Shown here: positions 25,196 through 34,252 of the stretch, piece after piece
How positions within the stretch are numbered: position 1 is the stretch's first letter
Layout: each line of letters starts with the position of its first letter
DNA from: JBKHYJ01 sp046565505
GTDB taxonomy: Bacteria; Acidobacteriota; Blastocatellia; UBA7656
Assembly: GCA_046565505.1 (NCBI GenBank)
Contig: JBKHYJ010000107.1
Span: 20,353-84,352 of the forward strand
Reading direction: 5' to 3'
DNA length: 64,000 nt
Program-made: the position numbers and the translations under genes
The notes under the pieces: generated by a model
Database searches by the model: none
What the model was told of the DNA's origin: nothing
The model's input: only the letters and a program-made list of their open reading frames with translations

Positions 25196-26419
25196 ATGCC
25201 GAAAGCTGACGTTAAATACGACGAATTGCTATCCGAAGTAGGCCGCGCGATGTGGCCCAACGCCATACGAAAGCTCACGCAGATGCTGGGGCGCGGCGAT
25301 GTCATCTCGCTCGCGGCCGGGGCGCCGAGCGCGGAAACATTCCCCGCCGAAGAACTGGCAGAGATCGCTGCGCGGGTGATACGCGAGCGCGGCCGCTTCG
25401 CGCTCCAGTATGGGCCGACGCGCGGGCAGAGCGCGCTCATCGAAGAGGTCGTAACGATCCTTCGCTCGCGCGGTATGGAGACGGTGACCCCGGCGGAAGT
25501 GGTCATGACGTCGGGCTCGCAGCAGGGGCTTGATTTGATAGCCCGCGTGTTGATAGACCCGGGCGATGTCGCCTTCGTCGAGTTGCCCAGTTACATCGGC
25601 GGCACCATCGCGCTTCACAACTCGCGCGCGGAGCTTGTCGGGGTGCGCCAGGACGATGGCGGAATAGTGGTGGGCGACCTGCGCGAGAAGATCGGGCAGG
25701 TGCGCGCCGCGGGGCGCCGCGCCAAATGCATTTACACGATCCCGAATTTTCAGAATCCCTCCGGGGTCACGCTCGCCGCAGGGCGGCGCGAAGAGTTGGT
25801 AGAGCTTGCCGACGAGCATGACTTGCTCATCATAGAAGATGACGCCTACTTCGACCTCTTCTTCACCGAGGAGGCGTCGCGCCTCGTGCCGCTCGCGGCC
25901 TTCAGGCCGGGGCGCGTGGTATACCTGGGGACGTTTTCTAAGGTGCTCTCGCCCGGCATTCGCACGGCCTATCTGCGAGCGCCCGAGGAGATCGCTTTAA
26001 AGGTCGAGCTTGCGAAAGAAGGCGCCGACCTGTCGTCAAGCGTCCTTGATCAGGCGATAGTCGTAGAGAGTTTACGCTCGGGGCTGGTAGAGAGGCGCTT
26101 GCCCGAGCTTCGCAAGTTTTACGAGGCGCGCTGCCGGGCGATGCTTGAGGCGCTGGAGCAGTTCGCCCCCGCCGGCTCGCGCTGGACCAGGCCCATAGGC
26201 GGATTCTTCGTCCTGATGGAATTGGCGAAAGGGATAGACGCGACTAAAGCGCTTCCCGGCGTGATAGAGGACGGGGCTGCTTACGTTCCGGGCCAGCCAT
26301 TCTTTATCGATGGGGGCGGGGAGAACACGCTGCGGCTGGCATTCTCTAAGGAGTCGCCGGAGAAGATCGCGCGGGGCGTCGAGCTGATGTGCCGCGCCTT
26401 CGGCAAAGCGCGGCGGTGA
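25196..26419 (+). CDS. PLP-dependent class I/II aminotransferase (LysN/MocR-aminotransferase type)
   Basis: A 407-residue fold-type I aminotransferase. The N-terminus (ISLAAGAPSAETFP), SQQGLDLIARVLIDPGD, YTIPNFQNPSG (N187), EDDAYFD (D215) and the PLP lysine K249 in GTFSKVLSPGIR are all present, and a C-terminal RLAFS contains the carboxylate-binding Arg. Closest remembered relatives are 2-aminoadipate aminotransferases of lysine or branched-chain metabolism. It follows the DUF1573 gene by 12 bases and is probably cotranscribed. Substrate is not determinable from the sequence. Confidence 0.9.
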   Translation: MPKADVKYDELLSEVGRAMWPNAIRKLTQMLGRGDVISLAAGAPSAETFPAEELAEIAARVIRERGRFALQYGPTRGQSALIEEVVTILRSRGMETVTPAEVVMTSGSQQGLDLIARVLIDPGDVAFVELPSYIGGTIALHNSRAELVGVRQDDGGIVVGDLREKIGQVRAAGRRAKCIYTIPNFQNPSGVTLAAGRREELVELADEHDLLIIEDDAYFDLFFTEEASRLVPLAAFRPGRVVYLGTFSKVLSPGIRTAYLRAPEEIALKVELAKEGADLSSSVLDQAIVVESLRSGLVERRLPELRKFYEARCRAMLEALEQFAPAGSRWTRPIGGFFVLMELAKGIDATKALPGVIEDGAAYVPGQPFFIDGGGENTLRLAFSKESPEKIARGVELMCRAFGKARR

Positions 26420-26874
26420 GGGCGCGTAAGTGCCGCGCAAAGCCCAATGTGGGTAACATAACAATGCTTGTCACCCGCCATTTACGCCAGGCGTCACTGT
26501 TTTTAACCGCTCGGTCAACTTAAATCATCCCGCCTGACTGCTTCTTTCATTCTGGTGGAATGGCCCTTATCCGTGAAGGTAATGTCATCGAATCTCTCGC
26601 CGGTTTTCTCGCCTTATCGCCGGCAATTGAGGTGCAATGATATTCATGCGCTTTTTTGGAACGTGAATTGATAATGGTAAAAGCGCCCCCGGATTCATAA
26701 AGTCATGATTCGTAGCGTAGATTTCACGGCATTGTATTGCCCCACGCCCCCATCGGATTAAGCCACCCCCTCGCTGGATCCGATCCCCCGCGCCGCGGTG
26801 CTGTCGAGTAAGGCACGTCCTGTCTCCGGCGCCGCGGCGATTGCTTTTCGACCCCGACTCCATCCGACCGGCCA
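26420..26874. other. Intergenic region between convergent genes
   Basis: About 455 bases between the ends of two convergent genes. One frame on the minus strand (26585-26875) has no recognisable protein character and I do not support it. I see no clear strong terminator or repeat. Confidence 0.5.
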
Positions 26875-28083
26875 TTACTTCTTCACCGCGTTCGTGCGGT
26901 TGCCCGCCGCATGCGAGGCGGTCGCCACCACCAGCCCCCTGTTGGTGGCGAGCACAAGCGTGTCGCCCGAGAAGATCGGGTCGGCTACGATCTCGAATTC
27001 GCGGTCCAGTTGATAGAGGTTCACACGCCGCCCGTCGGCGTTCAAAAAGACCGCGACGTAATCACCCCTGAGCGGCGCGACCATCGTCGCGTCGCCTTCG
27101 ACTATGGGGTCAGCGGCGATCCGGTTTTCAAGGCGCCGTTTCCATACGCGGTCGCCGTTTTCGCGCGAGAGGGCGTAGATGAAATTATCAAATGACGCGA
27201 CCAGGACGCGGTCGCCCATGATGACGGGAGATGCCTCGATCGCGGCGCCCGTGCGCGAGCGCCACCGTAGCTTGAGAGTCGCCAGGTCGACCGAATAAAG
27301 ATAGCCATCGCCCGACCCGAAGTATAACGATTGCCCATCGGCCGCAGGCCGCCCTACGACCTTCCCGCCCGTCTGGAACTTCCATATCAATTGCCCGCGC
27401 TCGCGCCCTGCCACGCGGAGCGCGCCATCGTCGCTGCCGAAATAAATGGCGCTCTCGGTCACGAGCGCGCGGCCCCGAACCGCGTCCTGGGTTTCGACTT
27501 TCCAGACGACCTCGCCGCTCGCCGAAGAGAGCGCGTAGAACGCGCCGTCGGCGCTGCCCGCGTATATGCGGCCCGGCCCGAGCGCGAGCGGCGACGTGAA
27601 AGGGCGCGGGTAATCGCGCACCCACACAGTGAGACCCGTCGCTTTATCCACTGCGCTCAACGACGCGCCCGCTTCTGACCCGCCTTCCGCGATCTTCCGA
27701 GTGACGACGTAAACGGCGTCCTCGCCCGATGCTATCGGGGCGCTGATGATTCCGCCGGGCTCTGCCGTCCACAGGAGCAACCCCGTTTGACGGTCAAGGC
27801 AGAAAACCCGTCCGCCGGCTAGCGGCAAGTAGATGCGCGCGCCATCGAGCGTGGGCGAAAGCGTCACCGCATTTTCAGTGAGGTGTTGCCACGACCGCTT
27901 GAATGGGAGCGCGAGCTTCGACGTGGAAGTCGCGCCCGATTCCGCCCGCGTTTGTTGTACCGCCGCTTGCCCGGCGGCTTGTTTCGACTCGGCGCGCGCA
28001 GCCTGGGTCGGAGGCTCCGACCCGAATACCTGATGCGCGAGTATGAATAAAGAAATGATGGCAATGGGCGCTGAAATCCGCAT
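26875..28083 (-). CDS. PQQ-like beta-propeller (BamB-like) exported protein
   Basis: A 402-residue exported protein. A signal peptide (MRISAPIAIISLFILAHQVFG) is followed by an Ala/Gln-rich spacer and then about seven PQQ-type propeller blades with repeated patterns such as GRVFCLDRQTGLLLWTAEPG, GAFYALSSASGEVVWKVE and NFIYALSRENGDRVWKRR. Such propellers occur in BamB of the outer-membrane assembly machine and in PQQ dehydrogenases; no PQQ-binding catalytic residues are evident, so a scaffold role fits better. I chose the ATG at 28083 rather than a TTG at 28116, because it begins the signal peptide cleanly. Confidence 0.82.
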   Translation of the reverse strand: MRISAPIAIISLFILAHQVFGSEPPTQAARAESKQAAGQAAVQQTRAESGATSTSKLALPFKRSWQHLTENAVTLSPTLDGARIYLPLAGGRVFCLDRQTGLLLWTAEPGGIISAPIASGEDAVYVVTRKIAEGGSEAGASLSAVDKATGLTVWVRDYPRPFTSPLALGPGRIYAGSADGAFYALSSASGEVVWKVETQDAVRGRALVTESAIYFGSDDGALRVAGRERGQLIWKFQTGGKVVGRPAADGQSLYFGSGDGYLYSVDLATLKLRWRSRTGAAIEASPVIMGDRVLVASFDNFIYALSRENGDRVWKRRLENRIAADPIVEGDATMVAPLRGDYVAVFLNADGRRVNLYQLDREFEIVADPIFSGDTLVLATNRGLVVATASHAAGNRTNAVKK

Positions 28084-28187
28084 AATTGAACAGTAGTCGG
28101 GGCGTCGCTGGCTCAATGGTAATTCTATCGGAGGGCTATCCGGGCGTCAAAGATGAGTACAATCGGCGGCGCGCCAGTTCCGCCCGG

Positions 28188-29951
28188 TCATCTGAGCGGC
28201 CAGAACACCGGCACGACGAGCAAGGTCACTATCATAACGACGAGCGTCAGCAGTCCACCTGTCTTAACGTAATCTGAAAAACGGTACTTGCCGGGCCCAT
28301 AAACAATGGCGGTGACGGGTTCGAGCGGCGTGGGGAAGGTGCACGAAGCCGCCACGGAAATCGTGATGGCAAATGCCCGCGGGTTGACTTGCAACTGGCT
28401 CGCGACGTTGATGGCGATGGGGGCGAGAATCAGCGCGCAGGCGGCGTTCGCCATCGGCTGCGTCAGCAGGACCGTGAAGACGAAGAAGCCCGCGAGCACG
28501 ACCATCGGCCCGCCCGCCCCGAGGTACTGCGTCACGTAATCGGCCAGGACTTTAGCCGCGCCCGTCTTCTCCATCGCGATTCCGAGCGGTATGGTGGCGG
28601 CGATAAGGATGATGGCGGTCCACTCTATCTTGTCATACGCCTCCTGTACAGTGATGCAGCGCGTGAGCACCATGGCGGCGGCGGCGGCCAGGGCCGTGAG
28701 CGCGATAGGCGCGAGGCCCGAGCCGGCGACGATCGCCGACAGCAGGAAGATGCCGGCCGCCCAGATGGCTTTGTTTCTTCTTAAGGGCGTGTGCTCTACG
28801 TCTTCGAGCGTCAGGAAGTTCGGGTCCCTGCGCAGTTGATTGATGTTTTCGGAATTGCCCTGGATCACCAAAACGTCGCCGAAATCTAAGCGGATGCCGC
28901 TTAGCTTTTCGTGAAGCGCGCGGTGATGGCGATAGATCGCCAGCACGTCGGCATGGTAGCGCGAGCCGAAGCTGATCTCCTTCAGCGTCTTGCCGGCGAA
29001 CGTGGAATTCGGGGATAGTATGGCTTCGACGATGACCCTGTCGGCGATCCGGTCGGGGCCGGCGGGCCTGTTATCACTCTTGATGCCGAGCCCCTGCGCG
29101 TCTTTGATGCTGAGTATCTGGTCGAGCTTGCCTTTGACCAGCAGTACGTCGTTCGTTTTCAGCCTGGCCTCGCGGTGCGGCAGCTTGCGCTCCCCGCCGC
29201 GCTCTATCCCGAGAATCTGCAGGTCGTACATGGCCCGAAAATCGGCTTCGGCGAGCGTCTTGTCGCTCAGGGGGGAGTTCGGCAGTATCACTACCTCTGT
29301 AACGAAATCCTTGCTCACGTACTCGTCATCGAAGTCGGCGGTTTCATGCTTCGGCAATAGCCGCCTGCCGACGAGCGCCATAAATAGCGTGCCTGCGACG
29401 AGGAGCGGAATGCCGAGCGGCGCGAACTCAAACAACGTGAACTCCGGCAGGCCATATTTTGGGAGGACGCTGTTGACCGCCAGATTGGTCGAGGAACCGA
29501 CCAGCGTGCACTTGCCACCCAGGACGGCGCCGAACGAGAGCGGCATCAGGAATTGCGAGACGGGCTGTCTCATGCGGCGCGAGATCGCGAAGACCGCCGG
29601 CATCAAAACGGCGGCCGTTACGACGTTGCTCAGGAAAGAGGCGAGCGCGCCCGCGGTCACCATGAGGACTATGAGAAATGTAGTCTTGTTTGATCCCGAC
29701 ACCTTATGCAGGCGGCGGCCGATGGCCTCGACCACCCCGGTGTTGAAAAGCGCGGCCGATATCACGAAGAATCCCGCGATGGTAACGACCGCCGGGTCGC
29801 TGAACCCCGAAAGCCCCTCTTTTACGTCCACGATGCCCGTCAGGGTCAGGGCGAGCAGCATTAAGATTGCGATCAGGTCGATTGCGAGAGCCTCGGTCAC
29901 GAACAGTATGACCGCGGTTATCAGGATCGCGAAGACTATAGTTATCTGCAC
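28188..29951 (-). CDS. SLC13/DASS-family anion transporter with two TrkA-C domains
   Basis: A 587-residue permease. Membrane helices occupy the first about 200 residues and the last about 190; between them lie two TrkA-C (RCK_C) domains (about 210-295 with EVVILPNSPLSDKTLAEADF, and about 305-385 with AILSPNSTFAGKTLKEISF). The helix hairpin with GSSTNLAVNS matches the substrate/sodium motif of SLC13 (SNT). Members carry sulfate, dicarboxylates or phosphate with Na+, and the TrkA-C pair is typical of the sulfate/thiosulfate-like branch. The start is a GTG preceded by GAGG. Confidence 0.9.
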   Translation of the reverse strand: MQITIVFAILITAVILFVTEALAIDLIAILMLLALTLTGIVDVKEGLSGFSDPAVVTIAGFFVISAALFNTGVVEAIGRRLHKVSGSNKTTFLIVLMVTAGALASFLSNVVTAAVLMPAVFAISRRMRQPVSQFLMPLSFGAVLGGKCTLVGSSTNLAVNSVLPKYGLPEFTLFEFAPLGIPLLVAGTLFMALVGRRLLPKHETADFDDEYVSKDFVTEVVILPNSPLSDKTLAEADFRAMYDLQILGIERGGERKLPHREARLKTNDVLLVKGKLDQILSIKDAQGLGIKSDNRPAGPDRIADRVIVEAILSPNSTFAGKTLKEISFGSRYHADVLAIYRHHRALHEKLSGIRLDFGDVLVIQGNSENINQLRRDPNFLTLEDVEHTPLRRNKAIWAAGIFLLSAIVAGSGLAPIALTALAAAAAMVLTRCITVQEAYDKIEWTAIILIAATIPLGIAMEKTGAAKVLADYVTQYLGAGGPMVVLAGFFVFTVLLTQPMANAACALILAPIAINVASQLQVNPRAFAITISVAASCTFPTPLEPVTAIVYGPGKYRFSDYVKTGGLLTLVVMIVTLLVVPVFWPLR

Positions 29952-29997
29952 ACAGTCCTCATGAGTAGTAAGGAATTTAGGAGAGCTTATGGGTCGG

Positions 29998-30387
29998 CTA
30001 AGCCGCGCCTACGGGCTTAGATTTCATGCCGGAGATCGCATTAATCAGGTCATCGAATTCCACGGGCTTGGTCAGGTAACCGTCTGCCCCTAGATCGACC
30101 GCGGCCTGGCCGGCGCTCGCCTCGTCGCCGGTGATGACGAGGATCGGGACGGAGCGCAGCGGCCCGTCGCCTCGAATCTTCTCGATGACCTCCTTCCCGT
30201 CAATGCCAGGCAAGTTGAGGTCGAGCACAATGACATCGGGCTGCACCTCGTGCGCTTTCTCTAAGCCCGTCTCCCCATCACTGGCTGACTGCGCCTGGTA
30301 CCCCTCGGCGACCAGAAGATGTGCGAGCGCATCGCGCGAATACTCGTCATCTTCTATGACCAGGATTTTAACATTCTGATTATTCAT
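29998..30387 (-). CDS. Stand-alone CheY-like receiver protein
   Basis: A 129-residue response regulator with only a receiver domain: acidic pocket E12-D13-D14, phospho-acceptor D56 in VLDLNLPG, T86 in VITGD and K107 in LTKPVE. No output domain, so it acts by protein contact or phosphotransfer. It sits just upstream of the SLC13 transporter gene (46 bases), perhaps cotranscribed. No kinase is adjacent. Confidence 0.92.
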   Translation of the reverse strand: MNNQNVKILVIEDDEYSRDALAHLLVAEGYQAQSASDGETGLEKAHEVQPDVIVLDLNLPGIDGKEVIEKIRGDGPLRSVPILVITGDEASAGQAAVDLGADGYLTKPVEFDDLINAISGMKSKPVGAA

Positions 30388-30506
30388 AACGCCTTTGACC
30401 GCGCCGACCGCCGGCCTTACTAATTATTACAAGCCGCCCCGGGCGTTTCAACGTTCGAGGCAGGCCGGTTAAGATTTTAGCGGCCCAAACGCCGCCGGCC
30501 GGTCTA

Positions 30507-31301
30507 TCATCCCGCGGACGGAGGTTGACCCCCATGCTTCTCTTTCAGTCGCCGGTGGTAGGCGTGGCCTCGCTCGTAGCCCCTTTGAAACGGCTTCGTG
30601 TTGCAGAGGTCGCCGTAGCACTCGTTCAGGAAATCCGCCGACTCGTCGTAAGACTTCCCTCGCGCGCGCGGGTGCAGCGCGGATTGAAAACCGCGCCGGT
30701 AGTCCGGCTCGTCGACCGCGAAATCTCCGCCCTCGCGCGTGTAGTCTTCTTCTTCCGCGTCGCGCAGCCCGAGCCACCAGCCCTCGCGGGCCGCGTCAAG
30801 GCTCTCGGCCCCGGCCTGCTCTATCGCCCTGCGAGCCGCCTCGTCTTGCTCGTCATTTTCGGTCAGCGCGATCACGACCGAGCGGCCCTGCCTTAGCGCG
30901 TCTTCATACACGTACAGCTCATCCCTCGGCAGGCCATAGGCCATGCCTTCTTCCAGCGCGTCGCCCGCCGCCGCCCCGCCTATCGCCCCGCCGGCGCCGA
31001 GGAGGGCCGCCCCGAGCATGCCCGTCGCCATGATGGGCCCCACGCCCGGAATGAACAGGCTGGCTGCCGCCGCGCCCAGCGTCATGCCGCTAGCCGTGCC
31101 AAGCGCGCCCCCGACTACGCCGCCTAAAGCCTTACCCATGCCTGGCTGTTCAGTCTCTGTCGTCGCAATCGCTTCGAGCCTCCGCTCGGAGCCCGGAGCG
31201 AGGAGGCTGATGTTATCGTCCGCGATGCCAACTGATCGCAGGTTCTCGACGGCGCGTTGCGCGTCCTCGTGCTTGGCAAAGATCCCAACAGTGCTTTTCA
31301 T
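30507..31301 (-). CDS. General stress protein (YflT-like domain) with glycine-rich membrane segment
   Basis: A 264-residue protein. Residues 1-35 (MKSTVGIFAKHEDAQRAVEN followed by LRSVGIADDNISLLAPG) are a general stress protein 17M/YflT-type domain. Residues about 55-115 are Gly/Ala-rich and hydrophobic (glycine zipper). VIALTENDEQDEAARRAIEQ returns to the soluble fold. The C-terminal about 90 residues are acidic and aromatic (WWLGLRDAEEEDY, YRRGFQSALHPRARG). Similar proteins occur in stress-response clusters. ATG at 31301. Role in envelope or desiccation stress is inferred. Confidence 0.75.
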   Translation of the reverse strand: MKSTVGIFAKHEDAQRAVENLRSVGIADDNISLLAPGSERRLEAIATTETEQPGMGKALGGVVGGALGTASGMTLGAAAASLFIPGVGPIMATGMLGAALLGAGGAIGGAAAGDALEEGMAYGLPRDELYVYEDALRQGRSVVIALTENDEQDEAARRAIEQAGAESLDAAREGWWLGLRDAEEEDYTREGGDFAVDEPDYRRGFQSALHPRARGKSYDESADFLNECYGDLCNTKPFQRGYERGHAYHRRLKEKHGGQPPSAG

Positions 31302-31757
31302 GTGCCGTCTCCTTATAGCTGTTGCATGATGGCCGAGAAGCTAACGGTCAGTTTCGCGGCGTAATTTTCTAGTACAGCGGCCGTGCCGGGGAGCACCTCT
31401 AACGCCCGTTTTCGGTTCACTCATAAACCCCAATCATTGTACTCACAGATTCAAAGGCAAGGAGAATGCCATACGGAGAAACGCCGCGGCCCGGAGTATA
31501 AGCGATGGGCGGCCGTCGCCTGCCCCCGCCCATCGCTCATTCATTTCTCACCGGCCGACAAGTCATGAAGGGCCGCCGGCCGGTTAATTCTTCATTCACC
31601 GCCCTGCGCTCACATATCCGGTATTGCTCGCGTTTGTTCCTTTTATTTGTTGATTGGCGCATCCATACGAAGTAGAATTCCCCCACGCAATTCTTTAACG
31701 CATTAAAGCGTCCGCGGCAGGGTCCGCGGGCGTCATGTCATGCGGAGGGCAATCGGT
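31302..31757. other. Divergent intergenic region
   Basis: About 455 bases between the divergent stress-protein and DUF3857 genes, so both promoters must lie here. A GGGCCGCCGGCCGG dyad lies near 31571-31584. No gene, RNA or obvious operator is seen. Confidence 0.5.
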
Positions 31758-33710
31758 ATGCTGCGCCGCTGGATTCCCTTACTGTTAATCATACTTTTTG
31801 CGCAAGGGGGGGGCAGGGGCGTCGCCGCCTCCGGCTGGAGGCCGGTTACCGCGCAAGAGTTGAGGATGACGGCCGACGAGGTAGGTGACCCGCAAGCCGA
31901 CGCGGCCATACTCTTTCGCGAAGGCGAGCTTAACGATAAATACCCCGAGGGCACGAGCCTGAAGCTCTACCTGCGTATCAAGATATTCAACGAGCGTGGC
32001 CGCCGGTACAAAGACGTGCAGCTCCCATACAAGGTAGGGCTCGGCCGCGTGACGGACGTTAGCGCCAGGACCATACGCCCCGACGGCTCCGTGGTCGAAG
32101 TGGCCGGCCGTGACATGTTCGATAAGGTGCTTGTGAAGACGAGTCATGGCGTCTGGCGCGCGAAGGTCTTTTCGATGCCGGCCGTCGAGCCCGGCGCGAT
32201 TATCGAATACCGCTATCGCCAGACGTACCCCGAGGGCTTTCGTTACTTCGCGCTCGACCTCCAATCCGAACTGTTCACTAAAGAGCTTCACTACAGCATA
32301 CAGCCGCAAGCCGCGTCCAAGCTCGACGTGCGTTGGGTGACCTTCAACGCCCGGGACCCGAAGCGATTCGCCCCGAAGTGGGATGGCGCCTTCGACATAC
32401 GGGCGGAGAACATACTGCCGTTTCGCCGCGAGCCTCTTATGCCGCCTGACCTGAGCGTTAAGATGTGGGGGTGGCTTTATTACTCGAACGAGACGGAGAC
32501 TGACCCCGATAAGTACTGGCGCGATTACGCGCGGCGCATGCATGACCGCGCGGGCTACGAGACGAACCCCGCGGGCGTGATACGCCGCGTAGTTGATTCG
32601 ATCACCCTTTCGACCGACGGCCCCGCGGAGAAGACCGCACGGATATATGACTACGTCCAAAAAGAGATACGCCTCGTAGACTTCAAAGAGGATGGCGGGG
32701 AAGGGGAGCAGGAATCGGGGCTGAAGAGAAACGACTCGGCGTGTGACACTATCCGCCGCCGGTACGGCTCGGCCCGCGACATCAACCGCCTGTTCATCTC
32801 GATGCTGCGGGCCGCGGGGCTGGACGCGCGGGTGGCCGAATTGGTCACGCGCGACGAAAATTTCTTTCACCGCTCGTTCCCGGATTCATTCCAGCTAAAC
32901 AGCGAAGTGACCGCCGTGATGGCTCGCGATGGGTCCATAAAGTTTTACGACCCGGGCACGCGGTATTGTCCGCCCGGCATGCTTTCGTGGGAGAAAGAAG
33001 GCGCGACCGCGCTCATCTATGGCAATCGCGATTCGAGGTTCGTCGAAACTCCGGTCACGGACGCCTCGCGCAACCGCGAACATAGGAGCGTGACGGTCAG
33101 CCTTTCAAATGATGGGTGCGTCGATGCGCAGGTCGAGTTAAAGACCGTAGGCCAGCGCGCCGTCGAACTCCGTAATGAGTTGGCCGACCTGACCCCTGAC
33201 GAGCGGCGCGCGCGCGTCGTCACCACTGTACGCGATCAGCTCCCCGCGGCGGCCGTCAGTGAGTCATCCATAGCCCTCTCCAACCTGGAGGATGGGGCCG
33301 CGCCGCTCGTCGCCTCTTATAGCTTCAACGCCGCGCAGTTTGCGACCCGCACGGGGAAGCTCCTTCTGTTGAGGCCGGCGCTGCTCTTCCGCCGCGACGA
33401 GAGCTTGCTGGCCGAGCCGCGACGCTCAAACAGCGTTTATTTTCATTACCCGCGGTCCGAGAGCGAGCGCATCATCATCGAAGCGCCGGATGGCTACACG
33501 CCCGGGCAGCTGCCCGAACCTGTTGATATAGATATAGGCGCGGCGCGTTACCGCTCGACGTTCGCCCTCGATGGCCGCCGCGTAGTATACGAGCGGCAAC
33601 TGGCGGTCGACGCTATTATTTTTAGCGTGGACCAATACCCGACTGTGAAAGCTTTTTTCGACCGCGCGCGGCAGGCCGACAGCGCGGCCATATTGTTCAA
33701 ACAGCTCTGA
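31758..33710 (+). CDS. DUF3857 and transglutaminase-like protein lacking the catalytic Cys
   Basis: A 650-residue exported protein: signal peptide (MLRRWIPLLLIILFAQG), a DUF3857 domain (about 40-210; ARTIRPDGSVVEV, PGAIIEYRYRQTYPEG) and a transglutaminase-like region around 285-430. Where active transglutaminases have GDCKDK, this protein reads YGSARDINRLF, so the catalytic Cys is Ala. A later His/Asp pair region (SEVTAVMARDGSIKFYDPG) remains. It is therefore probably a non-enzymatic periplasmic binding or structural protein. The internal ATG at 31758 was chosen because GGAGG lies 9 bases upstream; the frame begins at 31740. Confidence 0.82.
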   Translation: MLRRWIPLLLIILFAQGGGRGVAASGWRPVTAQELRMTADEVGDPQADAAILFREGELNDKYPEGTSLKLYLRIKIFNERGRRYKDVQLPYKVGLGRVTDVSARTIRPDGSVVEVAGRDMFDKVLVKTSHGVWRAKVFSMPAVEPGAIIEYRYRQTYPEGFRYFALDLQSELFTKELHYSIQPQAASKLDVRWVTFNARDPKRFAPKWDGAFDIRAENILPFRREPLMPPDLSVKMWGWLYYSNETETDPDKYWRDYARRMHDRAGYETNPAGVIRRVVDSITLSTDGPAEKTARIYDYVQKEIRLVDFKEDGGEGEQESGLKRNDSACDTIRRRYGSARDINRLFISMLRAAGLDARVAELVTRDENFFHRSFPDSFQLNSEVTAVMARDGSIKFYDPGTRYCPPGMLSWEKEGATALIYGNRDSRFVETPVTDASRNREHRSVTVSLSNDGCVDAQVELKTVGQRAVELRNELADLTPDERRARVVTTVRDQLPAAAVSESSIALSNLEDGAAPLVASYSFNAAQFATRTGKLLLLRPALLFRRDESLLAEPRRSNSVYFHYPRSESERIIIEAPDGYTPGQLPEPVDIDIGAARYRSTFALDGRRVVYERQLAVDAIIFSVDQYPTVKAFFDRARQADSAAILFKQL

Positions 33711-33884
33711 TGGCTGAAAATGCCTCCGCCCAGAGGGGGGGGGATGTGCCCGTGGCCGAAGGCCCGGCGCGGCTGACCGCCTATACAGGTCAATGCGAGT
33801 AAGGGCTTTACAGGCTTTAATTCGTGAGGTGGAGGAGCGGCTATCGTAATCACCCGCGCTTAACGGTTAACTCTACATTACCTG

Positions 33885-34112
33885 CTACAACCTGTTTGAA
33901 CAAACCTGAAAGGTTTGCTGCGGGATGGCGCGCGCCATCTCGTCGCTTTTCTTAACGGAGCTTTTCCACCGCATCTCTGCAAACGCGCACCTGAGCTTGA
34001 AGCAGACCGGGGCCAGTTCCGCCGCGGGCTGGCCGTGATCTAACGCGCAGTCGTTGAGGCAGACCATAAGAGGGCCGCCGGCACATTCCTCTTTCACTCT
34101 TTGCTTTGTCAT
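33885..34112 (-). CDS. Small Cys-containing hypothetical protein (doubtful)
   Basis: A 75-residue frame in an otherwise empty gap (33711-34252). It has an ATG preceded by AAGGA and contains five Cys (EECAGGP, VCLNDCALDHGQ, VCFKLRC, QVCSN), which could form a small metal site. I do not recognise it, and it may be chance. The remainder of the gap shows nothing else. Confidence 0.3.
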   Translation of the reverse strand: MTKQRVKEECAGGPLMVCLNDCALDHGQPAAELAPVCFKLRCAFAEMRWKSSVKKSDEMARAIPQQTFQVCSNRL

Positions 34113-34252
34113 ACGTCTTTGTTCCTTACCGATGCTAGACGTAAAAGGAATGGTTTTTTCTTCACCTCTTGTAAAAAATAATGGCTCACCGCGAATGCCC
34201 TTTGACTGAGGGCGGACGTTCTCCGCCGCCGGCAGAGCAAAGAACTTGAGTC

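Noticed and set aside
26585..26875. Minus-strand 96-residue frame
   Set aside because: Low-complexity Arg/Gly-rich translation with no ribosome site or motif; probably chance.
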